A DNA stretch of 64,000 bases from Streptomyces albus subsp. albus (GCF_000725885.1 NZ_JODR01000014.1:124001-188000); one strand, 5' to 3'; shown: positions 26,370 through 35,465, numbered from the stretch's first letter. The notes: a model not told the origin generated them from the letters alone. Numbers and translations: made by a program.

Positions 26370-27760
26370 CGGCCTCGCCCCTCGTACTCGTCGGAGACCT
26401 CCTGGGCCAGCGCCTGCGATTTGCGCAGCGCCGTCTCGACGGACTGGCGGCCGGCGATGGCCGCGCTGATCTCCTGCGAGACCTTGGTGCCCAGATCGGC
26501 GAACTCGGGGATGTCCACGAACTGGATGCCCATGGTCGGCCGCGGCTGCACGCCGGGATCACGGGGGCGCGCCTGGCTGATGGCCTTGCGGGTCACCTCG
26601 TGGAAGGCCCCGGCGGCCTCCTTGTACTCGGGCAGCTCATAGGTGGAGGCCCGCTTGCCGGCCGGCACGTTGGCCCAGCCGAACTCCTTGCCGACCAGCT
26701 TCTCGTACTCCTTGCCGGACGCCCAGGAGATGAACTTCCACGCCTTGTCGGGGTTGCGGCTCGCCTTCTGGATGCCCCACGCCCACGAGTAGAGCCAGCC
26801 GGAGCTCTCGGTCCGCAGCGTCGGCGCCGGCACGTAGCCGATCTTGCCCTTGACCTTCGACTTGGCCCCTTCGAGGGAGCCGGCGCCGGCCGTGGCGTCG
26901 TACCACATCGCGGTCTTGCCCTGCGTCATGTTGTTGAGGCACTCGGCGTACCCGGACTGGGCGGCACCCGACTCGCCGTGCTTGCGCACCAGATCGACGT
27001 AGAACTTCGTCGCCTTCTTGAAGGCGGGGTCCGACAGCCGGGCGTTCCAGTCCTTGTCGAACCAGGTCCCGCCGAAGGTGTTGACGACGGTGGTGAGCGG
27101 GGCGATCAGCTCTCCCCAGCCGGGCAGCCCGCGCAGGCAGATGCCCTTCATCCCGCGCTCCGAGCCGTCCACCTTCGCCGCCAGCTCGGCCACCTGCGGC
27201 CACGTGGGCCGCTCGGGCATCTTCAGCCCCTCCTTGGCGAAGATGTCCTTGCGGTACATCAGGAAGGAGGACTCGCCGTAGAACGGCTGCGCGTAGACCT
27301 TGCCGTCCTCGCCGCTCAGCGACTCGCGGACCGGGCGCAGGATGTCCTGCTGGTCGAACTTCTTGTCCTTGCGGGTGTAGCCGTCCATCGGACGCAGCCA
27401 CTCGTTCTTGGCGAAGATCGGCGTCTCGTAGTTGCTGAGGGTGGCCACGTCGTACTGGCCGGCCTGGTTGGCGAAGTCCTGGCTGATCTTGTCGCGGACG
27501 TCGTTCTCCGGAAGCACCGTGAAATTGACCTTGATGCCGGTCTCCTCGGTGAAGTGCTTCGCCGTCAGCTTCCGCAGCTCCAGCATCTGCGGGTTGTTCA
27601 CCATCAGGACGTTGATCGTGTCACCCCCTTGTCCGAGGGCTCCCGCGCCGGCGCAGGCGGGCAGGGTGAGCAGAACCCCTGCGGTGGCGGTCGCGGTCAC
27701 CGCCCGGATGCGACGTGGCCTGCGGGGGTTTCGACTGGGCTCTCTGCTCCGACAGCGCAT
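26366..27760 (-). CDS. Extracellular solute-binding lipoprotein (polyol/sugar)
   Basis: A 464-residue family 1 binding protein. It has a twin-arginine-like, Arg-rich N-region, a hydrophobic stretch and a lipobox LPAC, so the mature lipoprotein starts at a Cys near residue 37. Features of sorbitol/mannitol-type binding proteins include FTEETGIKVNFTVLPENDVRDKI and YDVATLSNYETPIFAKNEW. First gene of the four-gene transport and oxidation operon. ATG 27760 has AGGAG five bases upstream; a GTG six bases earlier is too close to that site. Confidence 0.92.
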   Translation of the reverse strand: MRCRSREPSRNPRRPRRIRAVTATATAGVLLTLPACAGAGALGQGGDTINVLMVNNPQMLELRKLTAKHFTEETGIKVNFTVLPENDVRDKISQDFANQAGQYDVATLSNYETPIFAKNEWLRPMDGYTRKDKKFDQQDILRPVRESLSGEDGKVYAQPFYGESSFLMYRKDIFAKEGLKMPERPTWPQVAELAAKVDGSERGMKGICLRGLPGWGELIAPLTTVVNTFGGTWFDKDWNARLSDPAFKKATKFYVDLVRKHGESGAAQSGYAECLNNMTQGKTAMWYDATAGAGSLEGAKSKVKGKIGYVPAPTLRTESSGWLYSWAWGIQKASRNPDKAWKFISWASGKEYEKLVGKEFGWANVPAGKRASTYELPEYKEAAGAFHEVTRKAISQARPRDPGVQPRPTMGIQFVDIPEFADLGTKVSQEISAAIAGRQSVETALRKSQALAQEVSDEYEGRGR

Positions 27761-27869
27761 GGGCACTCCTGGCGAATTCCTGTATTACGGCAAAGCTGTG
27801 CATGGACGGGGCTGGGGGGACCGGCCGGCGGTGCCGCACGGGCAGCCCGCGGGCCCGGGCGGCGGGTGG

Positions 27870-28631
27870 TCAGACCCGGATGACCTGCGGACCCCGCATC
27901 GCGTAGCGGTGTGCTTCCTGGGCGGACAGGGAAGTGGACGTCACCAGCGCCTCGAAGTCGCTCACCTCGGCGAAGCGGCAGAAGCTGACCGCGCCGAACT
28001 TGGTGTGCAGTCCGACGAACACCCGCCGCCGGGCAGCCCGGATCGCCTGCGCCTTCACTTCACTGACCGCCGGGTCGGGGGTGGTCAGCCCGTGCTCCCG
28101 GGAGATGCCGTTGGCGCCGACGAACGCCAGGTCCACCACGAAGCCGGCCAGCATCTTCGTCGTCCAGTGCTCGACGGTCGCCAGCGTGCCGCCGCGTACC
28201 CGTCCGCCGAGCAGCAGCACGGTGAAGTCCCCGGCGGTGGCCAGGGTGTGCGCCACCGGCAGCGAGGCCGTCACCACGGTCAGGCGACGGTCCGGGGGCA
28301 GTGCCTCCGCGATCAGCTGAGGAGTGAAGCCCTCGTCGATGAAGACGGTCTCCGCGTCGCCCAGCAACTCCACGGCCGCCGCGGCGATCCGCCGCTTCTC
28401 CGGCACGTGCATGGTGGTGCGGAAGGCGAGGGTCGTCTCGAAACCCGCACTCTCGACCGGATACGCCCCGCCGTGCGTACGCCGCAGCAGTCCGTGCTGC
28501 TCCAGTACCCGCAGGTCGCGGCGGACGGTCTCCTTGGCGACGCCGAGCTCGTCGGCGAGCCGGGCCACTTCGACGGAGCCCAGACGCCGCGCCTCGCCGA
28601 CGATCTGCCGCTGCCGCTCCGCCGCGCTCAT
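27870..28631 (-). CDS. DeoR-family transcriptional regulator
   Basis: A 253-residue repressor-type protein with an N-terminal DeoR helix-turn-helix (ERQRQIVGEARRLGSVEVAR then LADELGVAKETVRRDLRVLE) and a C-terminal sugar-phosphate-binding domain (FIDEGFTPQLIAEAL, VVTASLPVAHTLA, GANGISREHGLTT). It lies directly upstream of the polyol transport operon in the same direction, so it very likely controls it, responding to a phosphorylated sugar. The start at 28631 has GGAAGGAG ten bases upstream; GTG 28667, preceded by GGAG, would add 12 residues and is also possible. Confidence 0.9.
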   Translation of the reverse strand: MSAAERQRQIVGEARRLGSVEVARLADELGVAKETVRRDLRVLEQHGLLRRTHGGAYPVESAGFETTLAFRTTMHVPEKRRIAAAAVELLGDAETVFIDEGFTPQLIAEALPPDRRLTVVTASLPVAHTLATAGDFTVLLLGGRVRGGTLATVEHWTTKMLAGFVVDLAFVGANGISREHGLTTPDPAVSEVKAQAIRAARRRVFVGLHTKFGAVSFCRFAEVSDFEALVTSTSLSAQEAHRYAMRGPQVIRV

Positions 28632-29596
28632 GGCTCGGCCGCTCCTTCCGTCGTCGGGACCCGTCACGTCTGCTGCTCCGTTCGGTCACGGACCCGCCCG
28701 TTCCTGCCCGGCTGTCGTCCGTGGAGGAAGTTCTACCGGGCCCGTGCGGGCACGACCAGCCTTCTGGTCCGATCGATCGTGACCGCTTATGCCCGTTCGG
28801 AGATCGATCATTGATCGCTCAAGAGGCGTTCAGCTGGCGGGCGGTGGTCTGGACCGCCGCCCGTTCCGGCCCGGCACCTGCCCGTTCACGGCCCGTTTCG
28901 CCATATGGGCCGCCCGAGTCCGTACGGGCAGCACCCCGGCGCGCCCCGCTCCCGGCGGGGACAGGGCGCGCCTTCCGGAGCGAACCAGGCGAAGGCGTAC
29001 GGAGAGGGAGGGGGGGCAGGACGCGTCAAGACGCCGCGCGGTGATGTGCCGTGCTGTCACGCACCGCTCCGCCGACCGTCACCCGCCGGTCGCCCGGCCC
29101 GCGACCGTGCGGTGTACGAGGGGTGCGGACAAGACCCCTACGACCTGCGCGTACAGGGCCCGTACGGCGTGTCGCGGAGTGCCGGTGGCGGCCGGAGCGC
29201 CGACGTGCGGCACCCCTTCGGCAGGGCGTCCGCGGCACCACCGCCCGCCGCGGGGAGGTGAACGGCGCGCCCTGATACGACGATGCGGGCGGCGCCCTCC
29301 AACTGCCCGCCTCCCGCCCGCTCGGTCGCCCCCGTACGGCCTGTCCCGCACCGTCCGGCCGGCCGCTCCGCCCGGCCGCTCCTCCGCCGTCCGGCCGGAC
29401 GCGCCTGCCAACTGGCGGTCGCCGAGCGGATACCGCCCATCGGGGACGCCCGGTACCTCTGCACGAGTGAAAGATCAGCCAAGCCGAACGGATGGTCAGC
29501 CCAGAAGGTGCCCGAAGGAGTTTGCTACCGCCCTGACGGGCTTTCCTCTGACCCCAACAGAGAGTCTCCGGACTCGACGGTAAGGACTTGATTCAG
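28632..29596. other. Long intergenic region between DeoR and LysM genes
   Basis: About 960 bases without a convincing gene. Open frames on both strands here are Arg/Pro/Ala-rich, overlap one another and lack family motifs. Two palindromes near the DeoR gene (CGATCGATCG at 28770-28779 and CGATCATTGATCG at 28805-28817) may be control sites. The last 150 bases, less GC-rich, should hold the promoter and leader of the LysM gene. I looked for a ydaO-type riboswitch there and did not find a match. Confidence 0.6.
28770..28817. promoter_or_regulatory. Pair of GATC-based palindromes, candidate operators
   Basis: CGATCGATCG (28770-28779) and CGATCATTGATCG (28805-28817), centre spacing about 36 bases, lie 100-190 bases upstream of the DeoR-family gene. 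They could be autoregulatory sites, though their simple sequence weakens the case. Confidence 0.3.
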
Positions 29597-30307
29597 ATGC
29601 GTAAGACCAAGATCGCCACCTTCGGCGTCCTCACGGCGGCTGCTGTCGCCGTCCCGGCCGGCTCCACGTTCGCGCAGGAGGCACAGTCCGCCGACACGCA
29701 CACGCACACGCACAGGCACACCCACGCGGAGGCCGCGCAGCCCGGGAGCACCACCAGCGGCACCGGTACGACCGGGTACGAGGTGCAGCCCGGCGACACC
29801 CTCTCGGAGGTGGCACAACGGCACGGCACGACCTGGCCCGAACTGGCCGAGCGGAACCATCTCGCCGATCCGGACCGGATCTACCCGGGACAGCACCTGG
29901 AGCTGACCGGCGCCAAGACCCCGCGCCCCGGCCCCTCGACCCCGCCCCCCGCCGCGCAGGACACCACGCCACAGGTGCCCCAGCAGCCACAGGCACCCCA
30001 GGAGCCACAGACCCCGCCCGCGGGGGGCGGTGGCGGGACCCAACAGGCCCCCGACCACCGCAGCGCACCCGACTCCTCCGCACACTCGACGTCCGAGAGC
30101 GCGGCCAAGGCGGAGATCATCCGCCGGGAGTCCAGCGGCAACCCCAACGCTCAGAACGGCAAATACCACGGGCTGTTCCAGACCGACCAGCCCTGGGGCA
30201 GGGGCACGGTCGCCGAACAGCACGCCGGCGCCGAGCGTTACGTCAAGGACCGCTACGGTTCCTGGCAGGCGGCGCTCGCCCACCACAACAAGCACGGCTG
30301 GTACTAG
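29597..30307 (+). CDS. Secreted LysM protein with lysozyme-like transglycosylase domain
   Basis: A 236-residue exported protein. A signal peptide (1-26, cut near STFA-QE) is followed by a His/Thr-rich stretch HTHTHRHTHAE, one LysM peptidoglycan-binding domain (about 60-108; YEVQPGDTLSEVAQRHGTTW), a Pro/Gln linker (110-165) and a C-terminal lytic-transglycosylase-like domain (about 170-236). In that domain IIRRESSGNP carries the presumed catalytic Glu, followed by GLFQTDQPW and the ALAHHNKHGWY ending common to these actinobacterial proteins. It probably remodels cell wall. ATG 29597 follows AAGGACTTGATTCAG. Confidence 0.9.
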   Translation: MRKTKIATFGVLTAAAVAVPAGSTFAQEAQSADTHTHTHRHTHAEAAQPGSTTSGTGTTGYEVQPGDTLSEVAQRHGTTWPELAERNHLADPDRIYPGQHLELTGAKTPRPGPSTPPPAAQDTTPQVPQQPQAPQEPQTPPAGGGGGTQQAPDHRSAPDSSAHSTSESAAKAEIIRRESSGNPNAQNGKYHGLFQTDQPWGRGTVAEQHAGAERYVKDRYGSWQAALAHHNKHGWY

Positions 30308-30314
30308 AACCGGC

Positions 30315-30346
30315 CCGTGCGTCGCCGCCCGGAGCGGCCCGCACGG
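30315..30346 (+). terminator. Hairpin after LysM gene
   Basis: CCGTGCG (30315-30321) and CGCACGG (30340-30346) pair around an inner CCGC/GCGG stem, beginning eight bases after the stop. Confidence 0.5.
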
Positions 30347-30668
30347 TCACCCGCACCCCGAAGTCCGCTCCCCGGGCAACAGCCGCGAGGGCGCGGGCAA
30401 GCCGGGACACGGACGGCCGCGCCCACCCCGCCCGGCCGTCCCGCCCCCGGCACCCCTCCCGCACGCCCCGGTCCGCTCCGCCCGTGAGCGGCCCGGGGCC
30501 CGGGAGGAACCGTCCGCCGGGCCCAACCGGTGCGCGCAGCACGGCAGGCCGCCCGCCTGCCGTGCTGTGTTAGCGTGAGCGCCGCCACAGGCAGTCAGGC
30601 CGGTCCGGACGCCGGAACCGGCCGACGCCGCTGTCGCACCTCGCGGCTCGGAACCGAACGGAGACCCC

Positions 30669-31253
30669 GTGCACCCCGACGGCACCGACTCCCGCCCCGC
30701 CACCGGCCCCGGAACCGGCGCCGCCCCGGCGGGCACCGACTGGGACACCCGGCCCGAGACGCCGGGCTCCGCGGCCGACGCCGCCGCGATCCGCGCCATC
30801 ACCCTGGCGGCGTTCCCCACCGCGGAAGAGGCCGGGATCGTCGAGGCGTTGCGGGCCGACGCCGACGCCTGGATCGACGGGCTCTCCCTCCTCGCCCGCA
30901 CGCCCGACGGCACCCCCGTCGGCTATGCGCTGCTGACCCGCTGCCATGTCGACGGCCACCCGGCGCTCACCCTCGGACCGTGCGCCGTACTCCCCTCCCA
31001 CCAGCGCACCGGCGCCGGTTCGGCTGCCGTCCGCGCCGCCCTCGACGCGGCGCGCGCACAGGGGGAGAGCCTGGTCCTGGTGCTCGGACACCCCGAGTAC
31101 TACCCCCGGTTCGGGTTCGCCCGCGCCTCCCGCTTCGGCATCCGCGCGCCCATCGAGGTGCCCGACGAGGCCATGATGGCCCTCCCGCTCGGGCCGCACG
31201 CGCATCCCGTCCCCAGCGGTGTCATCCGCTGGCCGGCGGCGTTCGGGATCTGA
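30669..31253 (+). CDS. GNAT-family N-acetyltransferase
   Basis: A 194-residue protein of the YhbS-like GNAT group. After a disordered N-terminus (1-35), the acetyl-CoA-binding motif A is LGPCAVLPSHQRTGAGSAAVRAAL, and a typical motif B follows in LVLGHPEYYPRFGFARASRFGI. The acceptor substrate is not evident. GTG 30669 is preceded by CGGAGACCCC. The gene stands alone and converges on the cold-shock gene. Confidence 0.88.
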   Translation: MHPDGTDSRPATGPGTGAAPAGTDWDTRPETPGSAADAAAIRAITLAAFPTAEEAGIVEALRADADAWIDGLSLLARTPDGTPVGYALLTRCHVDGHPALTLGPCAVLPSHQRTGAGSAAVRAALDAARAQGESLVLVLGHPEYYPRFGFARASRFGIRAPIEVPDEAMMALPLGPHAHPVPSGVIRWPAAFGI

Positions 31254-31274
31254 CGGCACGTCACCTGCCGAAGG

Positions 31275-31298
31275 TGCCCCACCGGACGCGGCGGGGCA
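31275..31298. terminator. Hairpin between GNAT and cold-shock genes
   Basis: Ten-base arms (31275-31284 and 31289-31298) pairing with one G-U-type mismatch around a GACG loop, between two convergent stops. Confidence 0.55.
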
Positions 31299-31319
31299 TC
31301 CCTCCCGCCGGCCGGCCGG

Positions 31320-31763
31320 TCAGTCCTCGGCCCAGCCGTGGTGCTTGCCGAACTGCACCAGCCGCCGCCGGATGTCGAGGATCTGCGCACCGGTCAGGCC
31401 GGGAGCCGCCTCCAGCAGCAACTCGGTCACGGCGCTGGTGTACTCGGCGACACTCAGCACGTCGCACAGCGGCTCGTCACCGTCCTCCGTACGGGCCGCG
31501 CCGCTCTGCGGTGAGCGGCCCGAGCCCGGTGCCGACTCGAAGGGGGACGAAGTCCCCGGGTTGTGCAGCAGCCGCACCGAGGATGCCTTCAGACCCCGGT
31601 CACCGTCCTCGATCTCGAACTCCACCGCGACCCCGGCGTGCACGTAGGACTCCGGCATCATCAGGTCGTTCGCGTGCAGGAAAACGTCCTCGCCCCCGTG
31701 ATCCGGAGCGATGAATCCGTAACCGCGAGCACCGTCGAACCGGACGACCCGCCCAGCAACCAT
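31320..31763 (-). CDS. Cold-shock domain protein with C-terminal extension
   Basis: A 147-residue protein. Residues 1-66 form a cold-shock domain with RNP1-like GYGFIAPD and RNP2-like VFLHAND. A Ser/Gly-rich linker (70-95) leads to a conserved C-terminal helical region (about 98-147; LCDVLSVAEYTSAVTELLLEA), longer than the 67-residue CspA type. It probably binds single-stranded RNA. ATG 31763 follows GGGGTGGAC. The role of the extension is unknown, though similar long versions are common in streptomycetes. Confidence 0.9.
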   Translation of the reverse strand: MVAGRVVRFDGARGYGFIAPDHGGEDVFLHANDLMMPESYVHAGVAVEFEIEDGDRGLKASSVRLLHNPGTSSPFESAPGSGRSPQSGAARTEDGDEPLCDVLSVAEYTSAVTELLLEAAPGLTGAQILDIRRRLVQFGKHHGWAED

Positions 31764-32090
31764 GTCCACCCCAACCGCGACCCCGGGCCCCTTGCCCGGA
31801 CACCTGCTCCGGATCTTAGCGAGCGGACGCCGTCCCGGGGACGGAGACGACATGTCGCGCCGGGAGGCGCGCGGAGGCGTCCGCCCGCTCGTCGCGCATC
31901 CGCTGATGAGGCGTCACGAATACTCCGCCTCGCGGTGGTTGGCGCGGATTTTCGCCCTTCGGTGGTTTTCCACCGGTACTTTCGGGGCACGCGGACAGAT
32001 GCCGGGTTTCTTCTTCCAGCACCCGGATTTCCCCCCTCATCAGGTCGGTTCCCGTGTGCCGAGCGGCCCGGAACCGGGGAGAAGGCGCAC
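31764..32090. other. Intergenic region, divergent promoters
   Basis: About 330 bases between the divergent cold-shock and membrane-protein genes. It is somewhat less GC-rich around 31910-31990. I see no gene, repeat or recognisable operator. Confidence 0.5.
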
Positions 32091-32693
32091 ATGGTCACCA
32101 TCCTGCTCATCGCCGGCCTCGCGGTGATCCTGGTGGTCTCGGGCGGTCTCGCGCTCCGCATCCGCCAGGAGGCGGCACTCGACGAGGGACAGCGGCTCCA
32201 GCGGCGGTTCGGCCCCGAGTACGACCGTGTCCTGGCCCGGCACCACGGCGACACCAAGCGGACGTCACGGGAACTGCGTGCCCGCCTCAAGAAGTACGGG
32301 ACCCTTCAGGTGCTGCCGCTCGGCCGGGAGACCCGCGAGCTGTGCCTGGCCCGGTGGAACACCGTCGAGGAGACCTTCGCCGACTCCCCGCGGCAGGCAC
32401 TCGACGAGGCCGCCGACCTGCTGACCGCACTGGCCGCCGCGCGCGGCTACCCGATGACGGCCCCGCTGGAGGAGCGGGTCGCGGCGCTCTCCGTCCACCA
32501 CGCGCGCCGCGTCCACGGCTACCGCTGCGTCCACGAGGCCGGCCCGGCACAGCACGGCACCGAGGCCGAGGACATGCGGACCGCGCTCCTCGAAGCGCGT
32601 GCCTTCTTCGACGCGCTGCTCCACGCCAGGCCGCACCCCTGCCCCCTGCCGCCGCAGCGCCCCGCCGGCGCCGTCCGCCCCCGGGTCGGCTGA
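32091..32693 (+). CDS. Membrane-anchored conserved hypothetical protein
   Basis: A 200-residue protein of unknown function. One N-terminal transmembrane helix (about 3-22, VTILLIAGLAVILVVSGGLA) anchors a polar domain beginning with LDEGQRLQRRFGPEYDRVLARH. That block followed by LGRETRELCLARWNTVEETFADSP recurs in streptomycete membrane proteins that I recall only as hypothetical. A His/Pro-rich tail ends the chain. GGGGAGAAGGCGC precedes ATG 32091. The orientation of the polar domain (probably cytoplasmic) is inferred. Confidence 0.8.
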   Translation: MVTILLIAGLAVILVVSGGLALRIRQEAALDEGQRLQRRFGPEYDRVLARHHGDTKRTSRELRARLKKYGTLQVLPLGRETRELCLARWNTVEETFADSPRQALDEAADLLTALAAARGYPMTAPLEERVAALSVHHARRVHGYRCVHEAGPAQHGTEAEDMRTALLEARAFFDALLHARPHPCPLPPQRPAGAVRPRVG

Positions 32694-32907
32694 GGGCCCC
32701 CGCCCGCGGGCACAGCCGTGGGGACAGGGCACACCGGGCGGCCGGAGTGCGGTGGAATGACATGCGGCTGCCCGGGCATACGGGGTGATCAGGGATAGGC
32801 TTTTCCAGGACGGCCGCCGCCCGATCCGCCGAGACCGGACCCGAGCAGTGGCAGGCGCAGGGCCCTCGCCCGGTCTGAGACGCCCGCCGATATGGAGTGG
32901 AACTGAT

Positions 32908-33417
32908 ATGGGCGTGAACCCTACCCCTCCCGGTCGAGACGCCCGTGACACCACACGGCGGGCGGGTGAGGTCATCGAACTCCTGGAAGTCCTCTGGGAG
33001 CGAGGCCGCAACGCCGCGTCCACCGCCCCCGTCTCCCCCTCCCAGCTCCGCGTCATGTACTGCGTGGACCGGGACGAGGGCATGAATCTGCGCACGCTCG
33101 GCGAAGCGCTCGGATCCGCGCCGTCCTCCGTCAGCAGGCTCTGCGACCGGCTGGAGGCCATCGGTTTCGTCGAACGCTCGCCCAGCCCCGTCAGCAGGCG
33201 CGAACTGGAACTGCGGCTGACCAGGCGCGGCCGTGCCTATCTGTGCGACCTGCGCGAACAACGGGAAGAGGCCCTGGTGGAGATCCTCAACACCATGCGG
33301 CCCCGCGAACGCGACGCCCTTCTCAAGGGACTGCGCAGCTTCGTCGACGCCGCGGAGGGCACCTCGTCCTCCCCTTCCCGGGGCGCGTCGGCCGACACCG
33401 CGCTCAGACCCGCCTGA
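32908..33417 (+). CDS. MarR-family transcriptional regulator
   Basis: A 169-residue winged-helix protein. The DNA-binding part spans about 45-110 with LRTLGEALGSAPSSVSRLCDRLEAIGFVERSPS and a basic wing (SRRELELRLTRRGRAYL). The dimerisation helices lie at both ends, and a Ser-rich tail follows. The regulon cannot be deduced: nearest neighbours are a membrane protein upstream and a small Ala-rich protein downstream. ATG 32908 follows GGAGTGGAACTGAT. Confidence 0.9.
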   Translation: MGVNPTPPGRDARDTTRRAGEVIELLEVLWERGRNAASTAPVSPSQLRVMYCVDRDEGMNLRTLGEALGSAPSSVSRLCDRLEAIGFVERSPSPVSRRELELRLTRRGRAYLCDLREQREEALVEILNTMRPRERDALLKGLRSFVDAAEGTSSSPSRGASADTALRPA

Positions 33418-33492
33418 ACCCCAGCGCCCCGCGTGACGGCCCTCCCCGCCCGCCCGGGTTTGCCGGGCGCGCACCGGGCAACCCGCCACCGC

Positions 33493-33786
33493 ATGGCTGA
33501 CCCTGTGAAGAACGCGAAGGGAAGTGCCCAGCAGGCGACCGCCGCGGCTGCCAGGACCGCCGGCAAGGCGGGACAGGCGGCGGGCCTGGCCGGGGAAGTG
33601 GCCCGGAAGAAGGGGGAGGAGGCGAAGACCGCGCTCACATCCGCGACCGCCACGGCGGGTACCGCGGCCACGGCGGGGCTGGCAGCCGTCAAGCGCCGCA
33701 AGAAGCTCGCCGCCGGCGCCGCCGGCGGACTCGTGGCGCTGCTGGCGGGCGCCTTCGCACTGGGCCGCACGACCGCCCGCGACTGA
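33493..33786 (+). CDS. Small Ala/Lys-rich membrane-anchored protein
   Basis: A 97-residue protein. Residues 1-62 are a low-complexity, amphipathic Ala/Lys/Gly helix region (AARTAGKAGQAAGLAGEVARK), then a basic KRRKK patch and one C-terminal transmembrane helix (about 73-92). The topology resembles histone-H1-like or stress-type tail-anchored proteins. The function is unknown. The only nearby ribosome-like sequence is weak, so the start could differ. Confidence 0.6.
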   Translation: MADPVKNAKGSAQQATAAAARTAGKAGQAAGLAGEVARKKGEEAKTALTSATATAGTAATAGLAAVKRRKKLAAGAAGGLVALLAGAFALGRTTARD

Positions 33787-34309
33787 CGCTTCCGCACGAC
33801 CGCCGCTCGCGACGGACGGGACGGACGCGATGGGTGGGGCGGCCCGCGTCCTGCGGGGCGGACCGCGATCGGTGGGACTGCTGTCCCCGACGGGACGGAC
33901 CACGACCGACGGGGCCATTCGCGTCCAGCGGGACGGATCGCGACGGGTGGGGCAGTCCGCGTCCTGCGGGGCGGTCCGTGACGGCGGGACTGACCACGTC
34001 CGGACGGGACGGACCGCGACCCGCGGGACCGACCACGTGCGACGGGACCGAGCTGACGGGCGCCGCATCCCGGGCCGGACGGCCCAAGTACCGGACGTGC
34101 CCTGTCCGGCCTCCGCGTCGTCCGGCCCGGGGAGCGGCGTGCCGGCCGCCTCAACTGCCGCCCGGGCCCGCCTGGATACGGCCCCTTCCCGTCCGGCCGC
34201 CGCCCCGCCCCGCCGGCCTCCGCCCCGTCCGCGTGCCCGGGGCCGCCCGGATAATGAGGCGGCGGCGTGCGCACGGCGCGCCATGGGTACGGCGAGGGCG
34301 GAGGCAGGC
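33787..34309. repeat. Intergenic region with imperfect direct repeats
   Basis: About 520 bases built largely from degenerate GACGGGACGGACC-type units. A 50-base segment (33831-33880) recurs at 33944-33992 with about 85% identity, sharing GTCCTGCGGGGCGG. Frames are open on both strands because of composition, but none shows a protein family motif. Confidence 0.65.
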
Positions 34310-35044
34310 ATGACCACGGCACTGGTGGTGCAGAACACGGCACGCGGCGGACCCGGGCGGTTCGGCCGCTGGCTGGCCGAGGCCGGGGTCACGCCCGACA
34401 CCGTGCACGCCTACCGCGGCGATACGCTGCCGGCCCGGCTGACCCACCAGGCCCTGATCGTCCTCGGCGGGGGTTATCTGCCGGACGACGACACGCGAGC
34501 CCCCTGGCTGGCCTCCACGCGCGCACTGGTACGGCAGGCCCTCGACAGCCGGACGCCGGTCTTCGGAATCTGCCTGGGCGGCCAGCTCCTGGCGCACGTC
34601 GCCGGCGGCAAGGTCGCCGCGGAGCACGGTGAACCCGAGATCGGCAGCACGCCGCTGACCGTGCGCCCCGAAGCCGCCGCCGACCCTCTCTTCGGCGCCC
34701 TGCCGCGCCGGGTGACGGCGATCGAACGGCACCGGGACGCCATCACCCGACTGCCGCCCGGTGCCGTCTGGCTCGCCCACAGCGCGCACTGTCCCTACCA
34801 GGCGTTCCGGGTGGGGGACCGGGCCTGGGGTGTGCAGTTCCACCCCGAGGTCGCCCCGGACCAGCTGCTCGGCTGGGACCCCGCGCGGCTGGCCGTGCAC
34901 GGGCTCGACCCCGGCACCCTCCACGACCGGGCCCGTCAGGACGCGGAGGAGGCCACTCCTGTATGGCGGGGGGTCGCGCATCGTTTCGCCGAGGCGGTGC
35001 ACGAGTCGGTGAGTGAGGCTTCCGGGCGGGGCGCCGGACAGTGA
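34310..35044 (+). CDS. Class I glutamine amidotransferase-like protein
   Basis: A 244-residue protein with the class I GATase fold. The nucleophile Cys is in FGICLGGQLLA (near residue 88), and the His-Glu pair is in GVQFHPEVAPDQ (near 184-186). It is free-standing with no synthase partner nearby, as in the GMP synthase-like and gamma-glutamyl-hydrolysing groups found in actinomycetes. ATG 34310 has GGAGGCAGGC upstream; an in-frame ATG at 34283 would add nine residues. Confidence 0.88.
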   Translation: MTTALVVQNTARGGPGRFGRWLAEAGVTPDTVHAYRGDTLPARLTHQALIVLGGGYLPDDDTRAPWLASTRALVRQALDSRTPVFGICLGGQLLAHVAGGKVAAEHGEPEIGSTPLTVRPEAAADPLFGALPRRVTAIERHRDAITRLPPGAVWLAHSAHCPYQAFRVGDRAWGVQFHPEVAPDQLLGWDPARLAVHGLDPGTLHDRARQDAEEATPVWRGVAHRFAEAVHESVSEASGRGAGQ

Positions 35045-35061
35045 GCGGCTGCCCGGCCGAG

Positions 35062-35103
35062 CCGCTCGCCCGCCCTCATCCGGACACGAGGGCGGGCGAG
35101 CGG
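35062..35103. terminator. Bidirectional hairpin terminator
   Basis: Perfect 16-base arms (35062-35077 and 35088-35103) with a ten-base loop, between the convergent GATase and DUF5133 genes. Confidence 0.85.
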
Positions 35104-35128
35104 GGTCCGGCGGCCAGGTGCGATTCCC

Positions 35129-35398
35129 TCACGCCTCCGTGGCCGGGACCGGCGTCGTGTGCGGCTCCTGGGGCGCGTCCAGCAGGGAGTCGTCCTCCAC
35201 ACGGGCGCCGGGCAGCCGGTGCCGGGCGGCGATCAGCGCCGCGTCGACGTCGCGGGTGCCGGTGGACACGCACAGTGTGTAGGCGACGTCGTTGAGCCGC
35301 TGCCGGCTCTCCGGCGAGCCGTCCTCGGCGTGCAGGGCGCTGAGCGCCTCGTACTGCTCCACGAGATCGCGGAGAACGGCGGGGTGGGCCATCAGCAT
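35129..35398 (-). CDS. DUF5133 protein
   Basis: An 89-residue protein matching the streptomycete DUF5133 family: an N-terminal helix VLRDLVEQYEALSALHAEDGS and the strongly conserved DVAYTLCVSTGTRDVDAALIAARHRL. The function is unknown; members often sit near stress or sigma-factor genes, as this one does. AAGGAGCACCCGCC precedes ATG 35398; a second ATG two codons later is less well spaced. Confidence 0.85.
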   Translation of the reverse strand: MLMAHPAVLRDLVEQYEALSALHAEDGSPESRQRLNDVAYTLCVSTGTRDVDAALIAARHRLPGARVEDDSLLDAPQEPHTTPVPATEA

Positions 35399-35465
35399 GG
35401 CGGGTGCTCCTTTCCCGGGGGCGTCCCGGCGGGGGGTGTCGTCGCCGGCCGTGCGGCGCGGGCGG

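Noticed and set aside
28789..29583. Open frame of 264 codons in the DeoR-LysM gap
   Set aside because: Arg/Pro-rich low-complexity product without motifs or a ribosome site, overlapped by equally long frames on both strands.
29400..29596. Possible ydaO-type c-di-AMP riboswitch before the LysM gene
   Set aside because: Such riboswitches often precede wall hydrolase genes in actinomycetes, but I could not find the conserved core blocks in this leader.
33524..34309. Plus-strand frame extending the GATase gene far upstream through the repeat region
   Set aside because: The extension is low-complexity Arg/Pro/Gly sequence, and the GATase domain starts at the ATG with a good ribosome site.
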